This document shows, piece by piece, positions 23,218-33,694 of a stretch of DNA of 64,000 nucleotides. The notes beneath the pieces are model-generated. The model was not told the origin of the DNA. It ran no database searches and saw only the letters and a list, made by a program, of their open reading frames with translations. The stretch comes from Cheiracanthium punctorium (lineage: Eukaryota > Arthropoda > Arachnida > Araneae > Cheiracanthiidae). A program made the translations under genes and the position numbers. The first letter of the stretch is position 1. Every line of letters begins with the position of its first letter. The stretch lies in the NCBI GenBank assembly GCA_038373885.1, contig JAWZYV010010290.1, positions 248,001 to 312,000 on the forward strand, given 5' to 3'.

Positions 23218-23742
23218 TCATGTGTGGAGTTCTGACCGAGTCGCGGTTAAAAAATGAGCTCCCAACAGACTGACGATGTAGGCGCAGTATTCAGTCTCGG
23301 TACAGTGATATGGCAAATGCGTCTCTGGTATTTCTGGTGCATAGTCCATGCTCTTCACCAAGTTCACGACATTGGGTATCACTCTGTCCGCAGGAACACA
23401 CGGAATGCCGCATTTCTTCAGCAGATCCACGTGGGGGTTCCGAGCGTGTAGACGAAATCGTTGGGATTCACCACATTGTCGAACCATTCCCGAAGATGGA
23501 ATTGCAAAGTCTCGATCGAGACACATCCTCTCGCGGAATCGGAGCAGTGGACGGGGGCGAGACCGTGCAGGTGTTCGGTCAAAACCCGATTGACTCCCTG
23601 GTCTTCCCAAGTGATCGTACAAGTCCAACATCATGCCGAACACAGGTTTGACGGGTCGGTATCGGACCCGGCTGACGTAGACTTCTCCAGGATAGTATTG
23701 TGTCCGAGAAAAGAACCCGTTGGAGTGGAGAAAGTACGGCAT
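23218..23742 (-). pseudogene. Gene P, left arm copy, frame scrambled in the middle
   Basis: The frame stays open for 174 codons from MPYFLHSNGFFSRTQYYP to a stop, but an 8-bp deletion after the codons for GMMLDL and a 1-bp deletion before HVDLLKKCGIPC mean about 70 central codons are read in the wrong frame compared with the intact copy at 30947-31480. The two deletions total nine bases, so the ends stay in phase. The last residues also differ (TATRSELHT against YQNVLRRAF) because a deletion has joined a different tail. Any product would lack the central part. Confidence 0.65.
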
Positions 23743-24223
23743 GTCGAACGAAGCGTCGTCGTCGGGTCCGAAAGAAACACTTTTGTTACTACGTCACTGG
23801 ACAATTTCTAACGGGAGGAACAAAAATCTATTCTCACGGACTCTCCCTTTTTCTGTTCCCAGGTGGCAGACGATTCCTTTAATCTCATATCGACAGCCAC
23901 CGTATATATACCCATTAAGAAAAAAAAAATACGTTTGTAGCGACCTTGAAACGTGCTGTGGAAACGTGAGTTTCCTTTTCAACAACAACAGTTGCGTCAT
24001 GTTAAAAAGGTCGTTTTTCTTTCATTCTGCATCACGAGGAGTCGCTAGGTGGCGTCGGGACGGATCTGCGATTGGACGCTTCTTTTTTCCGGCTCCGCGT
24101 CGCTCAAGGTTTTTCCTTCTCGATCTGCTATATAAACCCCCTTTGCATCTCGACTCGATCCATTCGCTGCAATCTACCACTCCTGCTTATACACTTCGGC
24201 GACTCGCTTCTGCTGCTCCATCC
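23743..24223. promoter_or_regulatory. Bidirectional promoter region between genes P and M, left arm
   Basis: A TATATATA box (23903-23910, read on the minus strand) faces gene P, and a TATATAAA box (24129-24136) faces gene M, about 95 bp before its ATG. A 28-codon upstream reading frame starting ATGAGATTAAAGGAATCG in the gene P leader is close to complete in all three copies. The two boxes are some 220 bp apart and back to back, so divergent transcription from one region is the natural reading. Confidence 0.6.
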
Positions 24224-25836
24224 ATGGAAGAAAACAAAGATTTTGAATTGTTCCCCCATGCCGTCCACAGGGAGAGGCCGGACCGACTCCTTCACCCCCT
24301 CAGGGGTAGTCGGTTCGAATTTTATTTACATTCAAACTTGGTCGTGAGGTTCCTCACCTACATGATAGGACATTTGGTCCGATTCCGGTTCCTCGCCATG
24401 ACGGACTGCGGCGTGCCGGCATGGAACGAACGACAGGGGAGAAACCTCGTCGAATTTGGCAATGCGTCCAGACTGACCCACGAGATTCACGAGAAAATAC
24501 TGCATTGGCACAACGTTGCCCGCAAGTTGAGCAAGGACCCCGAACGGTTTCTTCAAAATTCCGATAACCGCATTAGCTTCCTGGTGGACCGGAATATTTT
24601 TCTAGCCAACAGCTATTTTACGTTCGGCGTCCGAACCGTTCAACTTGGAACAGTACATCTAATTCAAACGACCCGAGCCCCCATGGTGTTGTATTTGGCC
24701 AAGACCGGTCGTTTTGAAGAACTAATTCGCAGGATCCCAGAGAAAACGCTGAATCATGTGAACCAATCGTTCTTTGAGCGTTGTACTCTGAGGCCGGACA
24801 CGGCCTATGTCGTTCGCCCAGGGCAGCAGTATGTATTGTTGACGGTAGGAAAAACATACTTTTCTCTTCACGTCCTCCAAGAGACACTACAAGCAGAGAG
24901 CGACGACGACGGTCGCCCTCACCGGACAGGATGCCACCGCCGCCGACTCCCGGATTGGATGCCATCCTTCAGTAAGTATAGTTTCACCTTTTTTTGTAAA
25001 TATATTTCTTGTTGCTGCTCAAAGTCTGACGTCTTTTTTTGGGTTTTGCCAGGACCAGGCCATCCGTATCTAGTTCCGTGGTACGATCGCCGCCGAGCGC
25101 CTGGAGACAACGTGTCCGGAGGGAGCGACGCCACCGCAGGAGACGAACGGTCGAAGAGACGGCGATCGACGAATACAATCCGTACGAGCGATCGCTTCCA
25201 CTCCCTTATCGGTCTCCTTCGCCACCCCACAGCAGCAGCCCCCACCTTCCTTCGCCACCCCACAACAGCAGCAGCCACCTTCCTTCGCCACCCCACAGAA
25301 GCAGCAGCCACCTTCCTTCGCCACCCCACAGCAGCAGCCACCTTCCATGTCGCAGTCCGATTCCGCCGCGTTCCATGTCGCAGTCCGATTCCGCCACCTC
25401 ACAACAGCAGTTCGATTTCGCCACCTCACAACAGCAGTTCGATTCCGCCACCTCACAACAGCAGTTCGATTCCGCCTCTTTTTCACCGGCGTCGGACCTT
25501 TTAATGAATTGGCTGATACAACCGTCGGCGGCAGAAACAATGTCGCCGGCGTCGCCGCAGGAAGGACTCTTTTCACACGCCGGCGGACCGGTGTGTGAAA
25601 CAATGTCGCCGCAGGAAGGACTCTTTTCACACGCCGGTCCGGAGACGGCAGGAACGTCGCCGCAGGAAGGACTCTTTTCACACACCGGTCCGGAGGCGGC
25701 AGGAACGTCGCCGGAAAGACTCATTGTACACTGGTACCAAAAAGTAAAATCAAAAATGTACGGCCCACCAAAAGAAAATATTCCTGAGGTGGAGGGACCT
25801 CCTCTAATCCCTCTGAATTTATGTATAAGAATGTAA
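24224..25836 (+). CDS. Gene M, left arm: spliced two-exon protein of the giant element
   Basis: The ATG at 24224 follows a TATA box and opens MEENKDFELFPH. Exon 1 is 24224-24971 and exon 2 starts at 25053 after an 81-bp GT-AG intron (TTCA|GTAAGT ... TTGCCAG|GACC). The first 240 residues form a compact globular-looking domain with no motif I recognise (FLTYMIGHLVRFRF, HWHNVARKLSKDPERF). Exon 2 encodes a very basic stretch (RQRVRRERRHRRRR, likely nuclear targeting or nucleic-acid binding), then P/S/H- or Q-rich repeats, then three SPQEGLFSH repeats. Compared with the right arm it has a 25-bp deletion near 24900, which shifts the end of exon 1, so the spliced message would stop at 25504 rather than reach the exon 2 frame ending at 25836. 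Function unknown; a nuclear regulator is a guess from composition. Confidence 0.6.
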
Positions 25837-25871
25837 CAACCTGAACCAATGGAGGAGGAGGTCCCTTTCTA

Positions 25872-25934
25872 AATATTCTATTGTAAATATTTTATTGTAA
25901 ATATTTTATTGTAAATATTTTATTGTAAAATAAA
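25872..25934 (+). terminator. Poly(A) region of gene M, left arm
   Basis: A 17-bp word AATATTTTATTGTAA is repeated three to four times just after the stop codon, ending in AAAATAAACTTT with AATAAA at 25929-25934. The mirror image is at 38173-38235. Confidence 0.7.
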
Positions 25935-25940
25935 CTTTTT

Positions 25941-26205
25941 GTTGGATGATAAAAGATGCATGTTTTTTTTAGAAAAAAAAATGACATTATACACTTTTTT
26001 GGAGAGAGAAAGAATCTCATTTAAACTTGTGAGTGTGTAGAAATTAAATTTATTATTCGAGACTAGGAAACAAACGTTTTGTTGGATGATAAAATATTTT
26101 TTTTTTTTTTAGAAAAAAAATGACATTATACACTTTTTTGGAGAGATTCTCATTTAAACTTGTGAGTGTGTGGAAATTAAATTTATTATTCGAGACTAGG
26201 AAATG
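25941..26205 (+). repeat. Two tandem copies of a 137-bp downstream repeat
   Basis: GTTGGATGATAAAA, TGACATTATACACTTTTTTGG and AATTTATTATTCGAGACTAG each occur twice in the same order. The right arm (37895-38165) carries the same duplication, so it predates the arm duplication. Confidence 0.75.
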
Positions 26206-26269
26206 AACGAATACTTTCAATATTTGAGTGACTGACAAATAGTTGCAGAGTTTTTTTTTTCTTCCACAG

Positions 26270-26299
26270 GAGGGCGCTGAGTGTATGGACAGCGCCCTC
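26270..26299 (+). repeat. Strong GC hairpin downstream of gene M, left arm
   Basis: GAGGGCGCTG-AGTGTATGGA-CAGCGCCCTC: a perfect 10-bp stem with a 10-nt loop, in AT-rich surroundings. The mirror copy at 37807-37836 is perfect as well. It could mark a 3' end or a structured DNA site. Confidence 0.7.
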
Positions 26300-27060
26300 T
26301 CAAGAATAAAAAGGTTTTCATTCTCTTACACAACATTTTATAACTGAAAATTTAGAAATCAGGACGAGAGACAACCTGGGGAAGCCAATCGCTCAGATAA
26401 CAGGACCCTGAGATAAAAGTTTGAACAAGACTTGTGAAAAAATCAAACTCCTGAAAAATGAAAATTGAGAAATGGGACTTGACAGGAACTCGTTTCAGAA
26501 TTCTGGGTGAGAGGCAAGATACTTTCCTTCGACTCAAACTCGATTGAATCCATTGTCTCATGGAACTTTGAAATTTTTTTAAAAATCTTGTTTCAAAGTT
26601 TTAGGAAAAAAAATTATTTTCCAAGGTTTGAACTTTTTTTTAAGAGTCGGGCTGTGGGTTTGAACCTGCGGTATGTAGTCCGACATTTTTATTTCGGAAC
26701 AGGCCGACCACAAAAAGTTGGGATCCCGCAAAAATGAAAATTTTAGAAATGCCACGACAGAGAACTCTGACAGAACACCACCACTTGCTCCGTGGAGGGA
26801 CAACGGCTGAGACAAAAGTTTGAACGCGACTCTGGAAACAAATCCAAGTTCTGAAAAATGAAATCGGAACCTCGGGAACTTGACAGCCAGTCGCAGACGC
26901 TCTGACAAAATCTTACAGTTTTCCCTTTTGTTTCATCTGACGTTACTTTGAAATTTTTCAAGTATCCATTATTCCAATCATGTGTCGGATCTTGATGTGT
27001 TTCAAAGTTCCATGAGATCTGTAAGATTTTGTCAGAGCGTCTACCAGTTGAAACTAAAAC

Positions 27061-27107
27061 TATATATTAAAAAAAAAAAAAATTTTTTTTTTTTTTTAAA
27101 TATATAG
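27061..27107. repeat. Self-complementary A/T block
   Basis: TATATATTA-(A)n-(T)n-TAAATATATA: a near-perfect 47-bp palindrome of only A and T, lying between two inverted modules, so the whole of 26892-27283 is a nested palindrome. An easily melted site of this kind could serve as a replication or cruciform point. Confidence 0.7.
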
Positions 27108-27765
27108 TTTTAGTTTCAGCTGGTAGACGCTCTGACAAAATCTTACAGTTTCCCCTTTTGTTTCATCTGACGTTACTTTGAAATTTTTCAAGTATCCATT
27201 ATTCCAATCATGTGTCGGATCTTGATGTGTTTCAAAGTTCCGTGAGATGATCGGAACTGTAAGATTTTGTCAGAGCGTCTACCGTTCGAAACTAAAACAT
27301 TTCTCAAAAACGATAAAACACAAAAAAAATTGTTTCTCGTTCATTCGAATGACGATTCTATTAGGACAGATATTTTCATTTGGGATCTGACCTTCTATTA
27401 GGACGATATTTTTCATTTGGGATCTGACCAGACGATATTTTTAATTATTGACATTTGAGTGTTGTAGTTCTACAAAGGTCTCTGTCCATTTGAAATATAA
27501 ATATCTGATTCGACAGTCGATTAAAATTTTGTTAAGACAGTCAGTGTTTTTTTTCATCGGACTGTCTCAACTTAAATATTCAAATTCCTACAGGACAAGT
27601 GCAATCGATTTAAAATAATCCGACACTTTAATACATAATGAAGGCATTGAAAAAGAAATAATCGTACCTACAGCTATATTTTTTTTTTCAATCCATTCGC
27701 TGCTTGTGGAACAGTAGTGAACATGTTTCCATTATTATGATAAAGAAAATGTCGCCACTCTCAGG

Positions 27766-27847
27766 ACGCGGGCCTCCGGGTGGCGGGGGCGTTCGCCCGC
27801 CAACCCACGCGGCCGGCGCCCGGAGGCCCGCGTCCTGAGAGTGGCAT
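27766..27847. repeat. GC-rich hairpin island
   Basis: GGACGCGGGCCTCCGGG pairs with CCCGGAGGCCCGCGTCC across a GCGTTCGCCCGCC-like loop, in DNA that is otherwise AT-rich. Diverged relatives lie at 29143-29333, 33097-33282, 34380-34577 and 36154-36246, always between ATTATTATGAT(G/A)AAGAAAATGTC and, in B copies, CGACTTCCTTTTGTTGG. The core sequences differ much more between islands than their flanks do. Confidence 0.7.
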
Positions 27848-28099
27848 TCGGGGATCGGCGTGCAACGAGTTCGCCACCACCACGGACGCCCGGCCACGAG
27901 AGCATGTAGTCCGACATTTTTATTTCGGAATCCGCCGACCACAAAAAGTTGGGATCCCGCAAAAATGAAAATTTTAAAAATGCCACGTCTCGGTCAGAAC
28001 TCTGACCACCACTTGCTCCGAGGACGGCTGAGACAAAAGTTTTGAACGCGACTCTGGAAACAAATCCAAGTTCTGAAAAATGAAATCGGAACCTCGGGA

Positions 28100-29640
28100 A
28101 GCCAGTCGATCTGACAAAATCTTACAGTTTCCCCTTTTGTTTCATCTGACGTTACTTTGAAATTTTTCAAGTATCCATTATTCCAATCATGTGTCGGATC
28201 TTGGTGTGTTTCAAAGTTCCGTGAGATGAAATAAAGGGAAACTAAGATTTTGTCAGAGCGTCTACCAGCTGAAACTAGAAAAAAACCAGCTGAAACTGAG
28301 GCTCACCACTCTCCATACCTTCGAAACCCATTTGCTCGACACGATAAACACAATAGAATTGTTTCTCGTTCATTCGGAATGTTTAGGATCAGATATTTGA
28401 TTTGGGATCTGACCTTCTATTAGGACGATATTTTTAATTATTGACATTTAAGTGTCTACAAAGGTTTTTGTAGAACTACCATTTGAAATAAATATCTGAC
28501 GCTATGGTCATTGTATGTTTCTAGAACGAAGATAAAATCATTGAATTTTGTTAAGACAGTCCGATGAGAACACTGACAGTCTTAACAAAAATATTCAAAT
28601 TCCTAAATTACAGGAGAATCCAAGTGCAATCAATGAAGGCATTGAAAAAGAAATAATCATGCCATATTTTTTCCAATTCTATTAGTATTCGCTGCTTGTG
28701 AAGCAGCAGTAAAATGTTACAGGATGCATATTTCATTTGGGATCCTATTACGACGATATTTTTCATTTGGGATCTGACCTTCTATTAGGACGATATTTTT
28801 CATTTGGGATCTGACCAGATGATATTTTTAATTATTGACATTTGAGTGTTGTAGTTCTACAAAGGTCTCTGTCCATTTGAAATATAAATATCTGATTCGA
28901 CAGTCGATTAAAATTTTGTTAAGACAGTCAGTGTTTTTTTTCATCGGACTGTCTCAACTTAAATATTCAAATTCCTACAGGACAATCGATTTAAAATAAT
29001 CCGACACTTTAATACATAATGAAGGCATTGAAAAAGAAATAATCGTACCTACAGCTATATATTTTTTTTCAATCCATTCGCTGCTTTTGGAACAGTAGTG
29101 AACATGTTTCCATTATTATGATGAAGAAAATGTCGTCACTCTCAGGACGCGGGCCTCCGTGCGACCCGCCCGCCATCGGCGGCGATCCCCGAATGGCGGC
29201 CGAACCACGCGGCCGGCGCCCAGAGATCGGTGGCGGGCGAACACCACCCGGGGATCGGCGTGCGACCCACGCGGCCGGCGCCCTCACCGCGAGGGCGACG
29301 CTTCACCCTCGCGGTCCGCCGGCCTCGACTTCCTTTTGTTGGAAACACTATCTAGTTTAAAAAGTGCATTCGAAATAAATAAAATGACACTTTTTCGTTA
29401 TAGAATAATATTCACATTTATCGCAAAACAATGTTCATAAAATAAGCTCGGTTCAAAGCCATATCTCGAAAAGGATCGAGTCGCCATTTTTAAACAACGT
29501 GCGAGATCTCTGGCACGGCATCGCACATTGCATGGAGTCGTTATTTTCATTTTCAATTGTGAGAGATTTTTTTTCGAGAAATAATGTTCATAAAATAAGC
29601 TCATTGTATCGTTCCGATTTCAACTGTCAAAGATTCTTTT
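28100..29640. repeat. Block B1, direct repeat of B2
   Basis: Runs parallel to 31737-33480 in the same orientation. Shared landmarks are the palindromic module, AGCTGAAACTAGAAAAAAACC, TGTTTAGGATCAGATATTT, ATGAAGGCATTGAAAAAGAA, a GC island, and CTCGACTTCCTTTTGTTGG. B2 has an extra segment of about 220 bp (about 32350-32570). No coding sequence is supported. Confidence 0.75.
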
Positions 29641-30363
29641 TCAAGATATGTGGCCACAAAAACCTTCTTCTCGTGAGCCAGAAGAAAAAGTTTCCGATAA
29701 ACTGCGACAACAAAAAAATTTCAAAGTAGTGGATAAACTGTCACGGTCACCATCCCAAGTCTGTTCAAAAAAAAATGTCGTGGGACTTTCTCCGATCCAA
29801 GAGCAAAAGTTGAGATGGAACGAGACGATGAAAATTTTCTCATGAAACACAGAATCTTTTTTTTTAAATTTTGAGTCGCTGGATGTTACAAAGAATTCGG
29901 CCCAGTCGTCGCCGACCCTTTGGGTTCCAATCCTATCGGCCTGACCGCGGGACATGGCAGTCGGGCCACTGAGTCCTGCAACCGAAGCCCCCACCACCAC
30001 GGACGCCCGGCCTCGAGAGCATGTAGTCCGACATTTTTATTTCGAACCACAAAAAGTTGGGATCCCGCAAAAATGAAAATTTTAAAAATGCCACGACTCG
30101 GCCGGAACTCCACTTCCTCGGCTGAGACAAAAGTTTGAAGGCGACTCTGGAAACAAATCCAAGTTCTGAAAAATGAAATCGGAACCTCGGGAAGCCAGAC
30201 GCTCTGACAAAATCTCCCCTTTTGTTTCATCTGACGTTACTTTGAAATTTTTCAAGTATCCATTATTCCAATCATGTGTCGAATCTTGGTGTGTTTCAAA
30301 GTTCCGTGAGATCTGTAAGATTTTGTAAGTAAGAAAAAAAAATAAATAAATAAATAAAAAAAA

Positions 30364-30399
<36 letters not shown>

Positions 30400-30420
30400 A
30401 TATAGTTTTAGTTTCAGCTG
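29640..30420 (+). other. Block C, first part: unique DNA with a 65-codon frame
   Basis: 29648-29845 is an ATG-initiated 65-codon frame (MWPQKPSSREPEEKVSDKLR..., K/S/E-rich) that is not part of any repeat I recognise in the element. It may be a remnant of another element gene or chance. After it come copies of the dispersed word sets and half a palindromic module (30206-30330), then an A/T block. Confidence 0.35.
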
Positions 30421-30582
30421 GTAGACGCTCTGACAAAATCTTACAGTTTCCCCTTTTGTTTCATCTGACGTTACTTTGAAATTTTTCAAGTATCCATTAT
30501 TCCAATCATGTGTCGGATCTTGGTGTGTTTAAAGTTGGAAATATCTGGGGAGACAGGATTGCTACTCACAGATTAAAAAAAC

Positions 30583-30608
30583 GAGTCGGTTGTCATGACA
30601 ACCGGCTC
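30583..30608. repeat. 26-bp near-perfect palindrome
   Basis: GAGTCGGTTGTCATGACAACCGGCTC reads almost the same on both strands, with one mismatched pair. It occurs once, in block C just beyond the 3' end of the intact gene P. A dimeric protein-binding site is possible. Confidence 0.5.
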
Positions 30609-30946
30609 AAGTGGAGTGAATAGATTCTTTGAAAACGGGAGTGAACGGCATACTCAAAAATTTAAAAAAAAGGATTGGTGCAGCTAGTTCCAATGGGTCT
30701 CTGTGTTTTCGTGCGAAAATTTTCATCGTTTCCTTTTTTTATCCTTTCGGGGGAGTGGCTGACAAGTTCCCGAGATTGTCTCGTCCGATTTTCATTTTTC
30801 AGAAATTGGATTTGTTCCGTTCAACTTTTGTCTCAGCCGTTGTCCCTCCTCGGATCGGAATATATCTTTGGAGATGACGAAACCAAAGCAAAGGAGACGT
30901 CAGAGTTCTGGCCGAGTCCCGGCTACCGAGACAACCTCGGGAACTT

Positions 30947-31480
30947 TCAGAATGCCCTTCGCAGCACGTTCTGATACAAAAAATGAGCTCCCAACAGACT
31001 GACGATGTAGGCGCAGTATTCAGTCTCGGTACAGTGATATGGCAAATGCGTCTCTGGTATTTCTGGTGCATAGTCCATGCTCTTCACCAAGTTCACGACA
31101 TTGGGTATCACTCTGTCCGCAGGAACACACGGAATGCCGCATTTCTTCAGCAGATCCACGTGGGGGATTCCGACCGTGTAGACGAATTCGTTGGGATCCA
31201 CCGCATTGTCGAACCATTCCCGAAGATGGAATTGCAAAGATTCGATCGAGACACATCCTCTCGCGGAGTCGGACCAGTGGACGGGGGCGAGACTGTGCAG
31301 GTGTTCTGTCAAAATCCGATTGACTTCCTGGTCTTCCCGAGTGTATTCGAGATCGGACAAGTCCAACATCATGCCGAACACGGGTTTGACGGGTCGGTAT
31401 CGGACCCGGCTGACGTAGACTTCTCGAGGATAGTATTGTGTCCGAGAAAAGAACCCGTTGGTGTGGAGAAAGTACGGCAT
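30947..31480 (-). CDS. Gene P, intact central copy, 177-aa protein of unknown family
   Basis: A clean 177-codon frame from ATG (MPYFLHTNGFFSRTQYYP) to stop, with a TATA box about 170 bp upstream. Compared with the arm copies this frame continues through the middle (DLSDLEYTREDQEVNRILTE, VSIESLQFHLREWFDNAV), giving normal-looking protein composition throughout, so it is the best representative. The C-terminal third has LLKKCGIPCVPADRVIPNVV and HLPYHCTETEYCAYIVSLLG, with His and Cys spaced as might suit a metal site. No family is recognised. It lies alone, without gene M, next to half of the bidirectional promoter. It may be the only functional gene P in the element. Confidence 0.7.
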   Translation of the reverse strand: MPYFLHTNGFFSRTQYYPREVYVSRVRYRPVKPVFGMMLDLSDLEYTREDQEVNRILTEHLHSLAPVHWSDSARGCVSIESLQFHLREWFDNAVDPNEFVYTVGIPHVDLLKKCGIPCVPADRVIPNVVNLVKSMDYAPEIPETHLPYHCTETEYCAYIVSLLGAHFLYQNVLRRAF

Positions 31481-31657
31481 GTCGAACGAAGCGTCGTCGT
31501 CGGGTCCGAAAGAAACACTTTTGTTACTACGTCACTGGACAATTTCTAACGGGTGACGAAGGAACAAAAATCTATTCGCACGGACTCTTCCTTTTTCTGT
31601 TCCCAGGTGGCAGACGATTCCTTTAATCTCATATCGACAGTCACCGTATATATATAC
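31481..31657 (-). promoter_or_regulatory. Promoter and leader of central gene P
   Basis: A TATATATATA box at 31647-31656 (minus strand) is followed by a leader containing a 28-codon upstream frame that begins ATGAGATTAAAG and stops before the gene P ATG. The region is nearly identical to the gene P half of the arm promoters and ends at an A/T block where the gene M half would be. Confidence 0.55.
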
Positions 31658-31673
31658 CCATTTAAAAAAAAAA

Positions 31674-31712
<39 letters not shown>

Positions 31713-31736
31713 ATATAGTTTTAGTTTCAGCTGGTA

Positions 31737-33480
31737 GACGCTCTGACAAAATCTTACAGTTTCCCCTTTTGTTTCATCTGACGTTACTTTGAAATTTTTC
31801 AAGTATCCATTATTCCAATCATGTGTCGGATCTTGGTGTGTTTCAAAGTTCCGTGAGATGAAATAAAGGGAAACTAAGATTTTGTCAGAGCGTCTACCAG
31901 CTGAAACTAGAAAAAAACCAGCTGAAACTGAGGCTCACCACTCTCCATACCTTCGAAACCCATTTGCTCGACACGATAAACACAATAGAATTGTTTCTCG
32001 TTCATTCGGAATGTTTAGGATCAGATATTTCATTTGGGATCTGACCTTCTATTAGGACGATATTTTTAATTATTGACATTTAAGTGTCTACAAAGGTTTT
32101 TGTAGAACTACCATTTGAAATAAATATCTGACGCTATGGTCATTGTATGTTTCTAGAACGAAGATAAAATCATTGAAGTTAAAATTTTGTTAAGACAGTC
32201 CGATGAGAACACTGACAGTCTTAACAAAAATATTCAAATTCCTAAATTACAGGAGAATCCAAGTGCAATCAATATATTCGATTGAAAAACTCGCAACACT
32301 TTAATACATAATGAAGGCATTGAAAAAGAAATAATCATGCCATTTTTTTTTTCAATTCTATTAATATTCGCTGCTTGTAAAAAGCAGCGAATGAAATACA
32401 TGTTTATATTTTCCATTATTACGATGAGAAGAATGTAGTCCGAGACAGTCAGTGTTTTATGGAACACTGACTGTCTTAACGTAATATGGACGAATCCAAG
32501 TGCAGTCAGTATAATTGATTTAAATTGTCCGGATACGATCCCGGCACTTTAATATACAATGAAGGCATTGAAAAAGAAATAATCATGCCATATTTTTTCC
32601 AATTCTATTAGTATTCGCTGCTTGTGAAGCAGCAGTAAAATGTTACAGGATGCATATTTCATTTAGGATGGAGGATATTTTTCATTTGGGATCCTATTAA
32701 GACGATATTTTTCATTTGGGATCTGACCTTCTATTAGGACGATATTTTTCATTTGGGATCTGACCAGACGATATTTTTAATTATTGACATTTAAGTGTTG
32801 TAGTTCTACAAAGGTCTCTGTCCATTTGAAATATAAATATCTGATTCGACAGTCGATTAAAATTTTGTTAAGACAGTCAGTGTTTTTTTTTTCATCGGAC
32901 TGTCTCAACTTAAATATTCAAATTCCTACAGGACAATCGATTTAAAATAATCCGACACTTTAATACATAATGAAGGCATTGAAAAAGAAATAATCGTACC
33001 TACAGCTATATTTTTTTTTTCAATCCATTCGCTGCTTGTGGAACAGTAGTGAACATGTTTCCATTATTATGATGAAGAAAATGTCGCCACTCTCAGGACG
33101 CGGGCCTCCGGGTGGCGCGGCCGCCAGCCGGCGATCGGCGGCGTGCGCCCGCCGACCCCGGAGACCGGCCGGCGTTCGCCCGGGATGCGGCGGCGTTCGT
33201 CCGGCCGTGCGACCCACGCGGCCGGCGCCCTCACCGAGAGATTGCGACGCTTCGCCCTCGCGGTCCGCCGGCCTCGACTTCCTTTTGTTGGAAACACTAT
33301 CTAGTTTAAAAAGTACATTCGGAATAAATAAAATGACACTTTGTTTGTGTCGTTATAGAATAATATTCACATTTATCGCAAAACAATGTTCATAAAATTA
33401 GCTAGGTTCAAAGCCATATCTCGAAAAAGAATCTTTGAATCGAGTCGCCATTTTCAAACAACGTGCGAGATCTCTGGCAC
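31737..33480. repeat. Block B2, part of the inner palindrome
   Basis: Direct repeat of B1 (28100-29640) and inverted repeat of B' (34330-35895), with the mirror axis near 33846. For example, the frame at 32234-32467 (minus) and that at 35226-35459 (plus) are identical translations of mirrored DNA. The extra 220-bp segment missing from B1 is present in both B2 and B', so B' derives from B2 or the reverse. Confidence 0.75.
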
Positions 33481-33581
33481 GGCAAAGTTTTTCCGTCGAC
33501 TCGACCTCGCACATTGTTCTTTCAAAACGACGAGGCACTATACGCGTTCTGGAACTCTCGGCAAGTTCTTTTTGACTCGCG

Positions 33582-33585
<4 letters not shown>

Positions 33586-33644
<59 letters not shown>
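33586..33644 (+). repeat. (CT)n(GT)n microsatellite
   Basis: About 43 bp of CT repeats run directly into 16 bp of GT repeats, in the unique loop of the element. Confidence 0.9.
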
Positions 33645-33694
33645 AAAAAAATATGTACCTTCATATGGGACTATACGAAGAATCGAAATCCAAA

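Larger units (their letters stand above)
26300..28100. repeat. Inner part of arm A: dispersed palindromic modules
   Basis: Holds two copies of a palindromic module of about 155-165 bp that opens GGTAGACGCTCTGACAAAAT and closes with its reverse complement (26892-27046 and 27120-27283), separated by an A/T block. Copies or parts recur at 23128, 28106, 30206, 30421, 31737, 35741, 37069 and 40845. Interspersed are copies of a second word set (GACTCTGGAAACAAATCCAAG, TTGGGATCCCGCAAAAATG) and the inner GC island. Open frames here are translations of these repeats and I call none of them genes. It is mirrored at 35896-37806. Confidence 0.7.

Noticed and set aside
23720..25504. 594-codon continuous frame including gene M
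   Set aside because: Its first part lies upstream of the TATA box and ATG of gene M and crosses the promoter; the last part reads an 81-bp GT-AG intron.
27688..27942. Pro/Arg/Gly-rich frames over the GC islands
   Set aside because: They come from GC-rich hairpins lacking stop codons, in several frames on both strands, and the sequences differ between islands.
33586..33644. CRISPR-like or coding serine-leucine repeat
   Set aside because: It is a plain (CT)n(GT)n microsatellite.
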